Shown one piece after another: positions 57,744 to 64,000 of a stretch of DNA of 64,000 nt. Both the position numbers and the translations under genes were made by a program. The stretch spans positions 10,328,777 through 10,392,776 of the forward strand of contig JAJEKV010000044.1 of NCBI GenBank assembly GCA_021234155.1, given 5' to 3'. Positions within the stretch are counted from its first letter, which is position 1. Each line of letters begins with the position of its first letter. Under the pieces are notes generated by a model. The model was given only the letters and a program-made list of their open reading frames with translations, was not told the origin of the DNA and made no database searches. Source of the DNA: Isoetes taiwanensis. Taxonomy: Eukaryota > Streptophyta > Lycopodiopsida > Isoetales > Isoetaceae.

Positions 57744-58336
57744 AAATTATGGTCATTGCATAATTTAAGCTAGGGGAACCTTCTTGAGACTTATACAATC
57801 AGCATCAATACATGAACCAGAACCAGTTGATATGCTAAGGACATTTGAACATTATAATTATGTTGGTGAAGGTTACAAGGTTTCGCAATGGTTGTATGTT
57901 AAATGTGAACCAAGGTTTGTGAAGGGACAACATTACTATTTTATTTTTAATGAGGTGGTGGCATTTGGAAGCAAAAGTTATTCGAATAAGGAAAAGAATT
58001 GGGATCACCGAGCTAAATCCATGCATCCTAAACCATCGGAAACCAGCTTAAAACATCAGAACCAAGGTGAATTCAAGATACAGGGATCGGATCTGCTTCA
58101 TCGGAAGGATAAATTGCAACCTAATTCACTATTAAGTTGCTACAGTGTTTTCGGCATTCCCATTGCTACAGTAACTGTGGAAATCATAAGTTCAATGGTT
58201 GTCTAAGTCTTATGACCATTGTTATTTAAATTTGATATTACCTATGTATGTTTGATTGCATTGGAAGGTGAAGTTAAAATCCTTGTATCTCATACATTGT
58301 TGAAATTGTTGGTTGAATTTGTCTCTCATACTAACA
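57738..58336 (+). repeat. copia 3' LTR
   Basis: 599 bp, partner of 44,734-45,340. Confidence 0.95.
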
Positions 58337-58479
58337 GGCTATGGCTCTCTGGCTTGTAATCTTCAGTTACAGGCCAGAGTGTCATGACCTTTCAAAATGT
58401 AATCCTCGTCCACCCTTTTTTTTAGTAATGGGCTCAAATATCCCACATTCCACATGTTACCAAATCAACAATTGCCAAA

Positions 58480-58995
58480 TCAACAAATGCCTAATGAATG
58501 GATTATGTTAAGGCATATTGTGTACAACATGTTTGGTAAAGCATGAGTCAACAATTTTAAAGTCAACAAGTGTGAATCACCCCTAAGCAAAAGTTTGGCT
58601 TTCATTGACCAACATGTTTGGTAAAGCGTAAGTCAACAATTTTCAAGTCAACAAGTGTGAAGCACCCCCAAACATTTGGTAGAGCATAAGTCAACAACTT
58701 TGACCTATGCTATTGAATGGATTATGTTAAGGCATATTGTGTACAACATGTTAAGTAAAGCGTGAGACAACAATTTTCAAGTCAACAAGTGTGAATCACC
58801 CCCAAGCATTTGGTAAAGCGTAAGTCAACAATTTTGACCTATGCTATTCTATGCATTATGTTAAGGCATATTGTGTAAGTCAACAATTTTCAAGTCAACA
58901 AGTGTGAATCACCCCCAAGCAAATGTTTGACTTTCATCGACCAACATGTTTGGTGAAGCGTAAGTCAACAATTTTGAAGTCAACAAGCAATTTAC
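58480..58995. repeat. tandem array of about 60-130 bp units
   Basis: At least six imperfect units with GTAAAGCRTRAGTCAACAA, TTTTCAAGTCAACAAGTGTG and AATCACCCCCAAGC. Longer units add GATTATGTTAAGGCATATTG. It lies inside the 23-kb transposon, just right of the copia insertion. Confidence 0.8.
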
Positions 58996-59208
58996 ACTAA
59001 TTAATTACAATTACAATTACTAAACAAGTGCCAAGCCATCATCTTATGGTCATTTCAAGGTAATTACATTTCACTTCGTATCCTACTAAATCATTACGAT
59101 TAAGATTCTAATGGTACGAAAATCATAAAATCGTAGCCTACGAAATTTATTTCACGCCAGCCTTTATACGGTCGTGAGGGAGAAGTATCGTCCAATTCTC
59201 CCAACAAA

Positions 59209-59718
59209 ATGCCGAAGCGCTGCCGCTCCCGCTCTGCTTCCCCTGCCCCTGCCCCTGCCAAACGCCAGGAATTGATTCCTTTGCCAGAGCTCTTCGCGAG
59301 GTATGCTATAGGTTCTTGGCTAATTCCGCTTGAAGAGCCACCAGAAGACCTCCAAGATTTTTGCCCAACCAAGATTGTAGAAAGCCCCGAGCCTTCTCAG
59401 GATACCTGCTCTGACTCCACAAGCTCTGATTTCACTCCTGAAACATCCACAGAGGTGGATTCTTCTGAGCTCCAGTCTTCTGACACAGATTCTTCAGAGG
59501 TGGATTCTTCTGAGCTCCAGCCTTTTGATTCAGAAGATGAGGTCTGGAGCGAATTTTCGGGAACCAGCGAAGAAGAAGACCCGGACCCAGAGGAAGCTGA
59601 AGATTTTTTTGAATTTCAGAATTGGCTCCAGAGTAAGTCGCATGCTTTTCATTTTTTGCTTTCTTTGACATATTACAGCTTTCTAACTTTCTGAATTTTT
59701 CTTACAGATGAGGCCTGA
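59209..59718 (+). CDS. small acidic Ser-rich protein of the transposon, two exons
   Basis: The frame starts MPKRCRSRSASPAPAPAKRQ, a basic nuclear-localisation-like N terminus, followed by an acidic tail rich in Ser/Asp/Glu with a duplicated SSDTDSSEVDSSELQ-type segment (about residues 82-107) and FSGTSEEEDPDPEEAEDFFE. A donor (CAGA, then GTAAGT at 59,633) and an acceptor (TTTCTTACAG ending 59,707) give CDS join(59209..59632,59708..59718), 144 aa ending LQNEA. It is the only undamaged frame of the transposon. Function unknown; the composition would suit a transposase cofactor or chromatin-binding factor, which is speculation. Confidence 0.55.
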
Positions 59719-59799
59719 AGACCCTGAAGACCCTTTTTTGTTTATAGATCTTTGCTTCCTTTTTTTTTCTTTTGATTACAAGTTCTTTTGAAACAGGCC

Positions 59800-60430
59800 T
59801 TTTGTGCCTTTGTAAATTTTTGAAAAATACATGCTATAGGCCTTGTGCCTTCAGTTTAATCCAGGCCTTATGTCTTTTGTTTAATCCAGGCCTTAGTGCC
59901 TTTGATTGTAATGGCCTTGTGCCGACTGTAATCCAGGCCTTGTGCCTTCTGTAATCCAGGCCTTAGTGCCTTCTTTAATGTGGATGATGGCCTTGTGCCT
60001 TTCTCTTACGATTTTGTACTGTTTTAATCAATTGGTTTTTTTTATACCTTTTGTAAATTTTTGAAAAACACATGCTATAGGCCTTGTGCCTTCAGTTTAA
60101 TCCAGGCCTTGTGCCTTTTGTTTAATCCAGGTCGTAGTGCCTTTGATTGTAATGGCCTTGTGCCTTCTGTAATCCAGGCCTTAGTGCCTTCTTTAATGTG
60201 GATGATGGCCTTGTGCCTTTCTCTTTTGATTTTGTACTTATATGTTTTAATCAATTGGTTTTGTTATACCTTTTAAATTTGTGGTTTTGTTATACCTTGT
60301 GCCTTGTGTAAATTTGTGCCTTGTGCCTTTTTCTAATTCTATTGTACTTACATGTTTTACCTTGTAAATTGGTTTTGTTATACCTTGTACTTAGATGTTT
60401 TACCTTGTAAATTGGCCTCAGTGCCAAGTC
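59800..60430. repeat. GGCCTTGTGCC repeat array with a larger duplication
   Basis: Short units of AATCCAGGCCTTGTGCCTT recur some 15 times. Two blocks of about 240 and 215 bp (59,820-60,059, 60,060-60,275) share the same order, so the array grew by segmental duplication. It lies in the 3' flank of the acidic gene. Confidence 0.85.
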
Positions 60431-60617
60431 TGTATACCAGCAATTTAAAATAATATGAAACACCAACAATTGAAATTGATTGAAATTTGGAATTCATTCA
60501 ACATTCAAGTACAAAATTTTGTAACTGAAGCATAAAAAATGAGAATGCAAAATACGAAAACTTCTTTATATTCATAAAAGTACTGATATAGTACCCTTTA
60601 CACAATTGCTCTTTCCA

Positions 60618-62520
60618 CTATTCCAACAACGTGGGAAGCCTCTCTAGAATATCTTGTTCTTCTTTGGCACTTAGAGTGTAAACCACTCCCCGCTTAACAA
60701 CGTGCAACCTGACTTTGTTCTTTGCAATTTGAGTGGCATAAACAATTGCTTTATTTCCTCTACAAAACTTGTAGCTGGATTTACAATTCACCAACTTCTC
60801 ATAGTATGTCCCGCCTTTCACAAACTTCTGCCCTTGCATATCTACAAAGTCTTCTAACACCAAGTACTTAGCTTTGGTACATAGGATAAGGTAGAATTTC
60901 ACATTCTCATGATTGTTATTTAGAGCCACCACTGCAAAGACATCACCTATAGATACTTGCATACTACATAAGTCAGCGCTGCCAATATATACTTCTTCTC
61001 CTTCATCATGTACTTCTTCTTCAATAATAGCTTTGATGGGCTGTACCACAACTAGTTCAAACTTCTTAGTATATGATGCATTGGGGTAAGATTCCCAATT
61101 CAAATCTAAACAATCTGTGCAAAAGCAAGAGAGGTTTCTGACCTGTAAATGTGTCATGTGATTTGAACACCCATGGAAACAATGAAGGTTTCTAGATCCT
61201 TCAATAGGACGTGCTTCCGACTGATTTTTTCTGTCCACTTGTCCTATTTCAACCTCTCAAAAAGTTCTACTTACAGTTTGAATCTTCTTTTTATATGTTG
61301 TGGGTCTTTGCTTTGTTGACATGTCTTTGCTTTTAGCCATTCCACCACCTCGTGTGCATTGGTCATCTTGCTGCCCTTCAACTGTGCTGCTCTCAAAGCC
61401 CTCTAAAGTTGGTGGGGGAAGGACCCACTTCAGCAATGTAAAGTGGTGGGGGCAGGACCCATCTGGGTGTGTTGTAAAGTGTCACATGTCCGATAGGACG
61501 CTGCCTTGTGGCGTGACGTTAAAATCTCTTCTTCTTCTTCTTCTTCTTTATTACTGCTCCTGCACCATCATGTTTTTCCTCATGGCCAGAGCACCAAAAG
61601 TTCCACATCATGTCTAAACCTGTTAAAGATTTGAATCTAGCATCAAAGTAAAATGATTTTTTACCTTTGAATTGTGAGGCTGCACCATCTGAGAAGACAT
61701 AATGCTTCTTCAAAGTGATTTCCTTCTCTTGTAAGAGAAAGCAATGTTGCACAAACAAATAATCATGTTTTCTGTCATCAGATATATAAAAATATTCTTC
61801 CTTGATCATTTCTTGTGTCTCAGGATCCCTTCTATATATGAGGTGCACAAGAATAGTGATCTGCTCATTATGCCAATGCTTGGACTGGACTTCATTCTGC
61901 TTCTTGAAAGAGTAATTCTCTGCAAAGTCAACCACTGATACAATAGTATCATCAGCAAACCTATTCAGTAGTTGTCTAAACATGGCTTGCTGCCATTTAT
62001 ACCTGAAATTATGTGTCAAAAGTTTCCATCAAAACATTGGGTGAAGTCTGTAAATATTGATGCTCAATTCTTTTTTTGGGTTTTCCATTTTTATCCTTAC
62101 CAATTTCAATGTAGTCTATGTTCTCCCAAGTGATTTTTGAGGTACTGTCCTTTGTTTCTTCTTTTGGACACTTTTCCATTTTGTCCACACCACATTTCTT
62201 TGTTGGGTTCGACAAGCATGCTTTATTGTGCCCTCCTCACCTTGGGGCTTTGGGCAAACCATGCTTCTCCACATGTCCTTTGTTAGGCGCCAAACATGTC
62301 TTGATGCATTGCACCCTACTTGGCTTGCCGTGTGGTCACATATCTTGCACTCACAGGTGCAATCTGCACCGTGCACCATGGACTTTTTCCTCATGTTCTT
62401 CACCCCTTCCCTCAGCATTGACATCCTCTCATGATAGACGCAACAGCGGTATTGAATTCAGGATAGCTTTCTGACAAAGTAAGGCTTTAATTTCTCGAAG
62501 AAGGCTCTGCTTAATTTGAA
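60618..62520 (-). pseudogene. Cys-rich DDE-type transposase of the 23-kb transposon, damaged
   Basis: Pieces on -: (1) 62,520-62,116, KPYFVRKLS, a stop (62,458-62,460), CVYHERMSMLREGVKNM, then Cys pairs (CTCECKICDH) and MVCPKPQGEEG; (2) 62,215-62,020 after a frameshift, CGVDKMEKCP and ITWENIDYIEIGKDKNGKP; (3) 62,019-61,519 after another shift, the core VVDFAENYS (D31), VFSDGAASQFK (D111) and WNFWCSGHEEKHDGAGAVIK (H146, D151); (4) an open 206-codon frame 61,238-60,618 with HLQVRNLSCFCTDCLDLNW. A CTT microsatellite separates 3 and 4. From memory, the DFxENY / SDGxxxQxK / WNFxxxxHGKxxxDG pattern occurs in uncharacterised animal and some seed-free-plant transposon proteins. The superfamily name is uncertain. 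Confidence 0.7.
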
Positions 62521-63905
62521 CATCACGGATTGTCTTACTTGAAACTAGTGAAGAAGTGCAATGCGGAGAATAAGAATAGAAAACTACTTAGTAAATGCTA
62601 ATGCTAATACCACTAGAAAAACAAGCGCTAATGAATAGCAACTTAGAACTAATTACTGATTCCATTAGCATTACAACATAACCCTTAGCAAACTAAACCA
62701 CTAACCGGTGCTAGGACATTGGGATGAAAGCATTGCTAATCTGTAGTGGTAGATGGTGCTTCACTAACTAGAGATTAAGTTTAGTGCTACTGTCATTTAC
62801 AAAATCACTAATAGTGGCATTAACATCAACACAATTACTAAAAGTGGCACCAACATTATAAAGGTGAGAAACCTTAGCACTATATCAAAAAATGATCCAT
62901 TATCAACCATCAATAGCACTAAACTTGCTACCACGAGAAGAAGCGTCTTGATTAATTCCATTAGCGACGAAATTCATATTAGAATCAATACTTCAAAACT
63001 TATAAAAATATTAGTATTAGTAAGCGTAAAAAGAGACTGGTAAAAATTGATCTACGGATAGTATACGGCTCACATCAAGGTAATGTGTTGGATGCTTAGG
63101 ATGTTTTCCTCTACCGGATCGGCGTCCTCGAAGTTAGGCGAAACTTCGGTGTAGTTTGTCCAATAATCCACAACTTTTCAATCACTTCTTGGCTCGGGGA
63201 ATCCTTTCTCTTCTTCCTTCCCCAAGAGCCCACAATGCGTTTTTATTACTAATTGCAACACGGTGCTTCTTAGCTCTGGAACAATTCCTTGGATGAATTC
63301 CTAAAGCCTTGGCGACTAATCTTTTTGCCGCCATGCACTTTCCCAAGTGCCATGACTAATCTTTGCTCTTTTTCTTTGCTAATTTGTCATTGGACTCCCC
63401 TCCTTTCACATGTTGTTTGGTTTCTTGGATGCTACCGAACAATTTCACTAGTGGACAATCTTTTCCTTATCGGACACCTGCAACTTTTGCATAACTTTCT
63501 TTGTTCTCCACTAGATGCCATACTTTTTTTTCAGTGCGTAGACATCGAACACATCAAATCCAAAACGTTTTTTGTGATTATGGATGCTGCATGTTGCAAT
63601 TGCTTTTTTGAGTGCTCAATACTCCAATCTAAATTTTCATTTGACAATTGTTGCCTCATCTTGCTTGCTCTTTGTCGTTTCTGCCTCCTGTCTTCGTCAT
63701 TAGTCATTGGATCACAAGAAGCCTGAACAAAAAATGGATGGAAAGAAAGAAACGAGATCTCTCTCCCTCGAGAAAGGGGGAATCAACCACCCCCCGATAT
63801 TCTCGTTAATTTTGAATTTCCCTCTTCCCATAATACTAAAAAATAGTGTTAATTTGGGTGGACAAAAGGACACTAAAAATGAGAGGCCGTAATATGCGAG
63901 GACCC
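62521..63905. other. right subterminal region of the 23-kb transposon
   Basis: TTAGC/GCTAA-rich DNA to about 62,960, then unassigned sequence. The 145-codon + strand frame at 63,289-63,726 has no known motif. The last 11 bases are the inverted terminal repeat. Confidence 0.45.
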
Positions 63906-64000
63906 TACCTCTGCCCATCTTGTCATTTGTTGCTCGAGGATCTCGACGAGGAGCTTTGTAAACACTCAGCTGATCATGATGGTCCGATAATTGGCCGGGC
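63906..64000 (-). mobile_element. LINE ORF2, 5' continuation of the copy at 38.6-40.8 kb
   Basis: On - the codons match the RT of the 52.8-kb copy: ILEQQMTRWAE corresponds to ILEQQVTKWAE. It runs off the window. The first four bases are the TACC target duplication. Confidence 0.75.

Larger units (their letters stand above)
44734..58336 (+). mobile_element. Ty1/copia LTR retrotransposon, interrupted
   Basis: LTRs begin TGTTAGAAATTATGG and end CATACTAACA. GGCTA flanks the element at 44,729-44,733 and 58,337-58,341 (5-bp TSD). A primer-binding-like AGTATCAGAGC follows the 5' LTR, matching plant initiator tRNA-Met usage, and a polypurine GAAGGAGGAA precedes the 3' LTR. Domain order is gag, protease, integrase, RT, RNase H, as in copia. 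The gag is split by about 8 kb of LINE/gypsy DNA (about 45,985-54,109), and the pol frame has several shifts, so it cannot move by itself. Confidence 0.95.
40753..63905. mobile_element. 23.2-kb DNA transposon of uncertain superfamily, hosting nested elements
   Basis: Both ends begin GGGTCCTCGCA (inverted at right), 11 perfect bases, then diverge with shared TTTTTAG motifs. TACC flanks the element at 40,749-40,752 and 63,906-63,909. The LINE sequences outside rejoin as ACTTCTGC-TACC-TCTGCCCAT, aligning base for base with ACTTCCGC-TGCC-TCTGCCCAT in the LINE copy near 53,410-53,430, so the boundaries are well supported. Without the nested copia the element is about 9.5 kb. Cargo: a coiled-coil/RING-H2 gene (+), an acidic protein gene (+) and a Cys-rich transposase (-), all but the acidic one damaged. 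The 4-bp TSD recalls superfamilies such as Sola or Academ (known for about 4-bp TSDs), but the assignment is untested. Confidence 0.85.

Noticed and set aside
57784-58206. A 140-aa protein encoded in the LTR
   Set aside because: Open frame inside the copia 3' LTR; the 5' LTR copy is broken by indels, so no selection for coding.
1-64000. tRNA, rRNA or organellar genes
   Set aside because: No tRNA cloverleaf, rRNA core or organelle-like gene was recognised on reading both strands; a dedicated scan such as tRNAscan would be needed to exclude tRNA genes.

Overview
The window looks like nuclear DNA from a land plant with a large, transposon-rich genome. Support: a spliced plant-type DCP2 gene, an F-box gene, PLS-type pentatricopeptide (PPR) remnants, Mutator-like elements and a Ty1/copia element. 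The mix of LINEs with microsatellite tails and a transposase resembling animal proteins suggests a seed-free plant such as a fern or lycophyte; this is inference, and the species cannot be fixed from the sequence.

Only two cellular genes are well supported: an F-box gene (about 12.0-13.6 kb, + strand, two exons) and DCP2, the mRNA decapping enzyme (19.1-20.9 kb, - strand, eight exons that join in frame). A possible last exon of an upstream gene lies at the left edge. The first 21 kb otherwise holds short repeats: a foldback element, a polypurine tract, a satellite built on a perfect 28-bp palindrome (9.5-10.0 kb) and three consecutive hairpins (14.6-14.9 kb).

From 21.7 to 27.9 kb lies a 6.2-kb Mutator-like element with long terminal inverted repeats (TIRs) and an exact 9-bp target-site duplication (TSD). 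It carries a PPR pseudogene instead of a transposase (a Pack-MULE). The pseudogene is itself split by a poly(A)-tailed insert (13-bp TSD) and a PIF/Harbinger-like element (TTA TSD). At 33.3-36.5 kb is a compact MULE with an uninterrupted 608-aa transposase. AT-rich repeats fill the spaces between.

From 38.6 kb to the right edge the DNA is one nested stack. A LINE ORF2 on the - strand is cut by a 23.2-kb DNA transposon (40,753-63,905) with TIRs starting GGGTCCTCGCA and a 4-bp TSD (TACC). The LINE reads through once the insert is removed. The transposon carries a degraded coiled-coil/RING-H2 gene, a small acidic protein gene, and a degraded Cys-rich transposase of a type I associate with animal and some non-seed-plant elements rather than the usual plant superfamilies. 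A copia element (44,734-58,336, 5-bp TSD GGCTA) sits inside it, and the copia gag is broken by about 8 kb of LINE and Ty3/gypsy debris. The 23-kb transposon is the best candidate here for a poorly described system.
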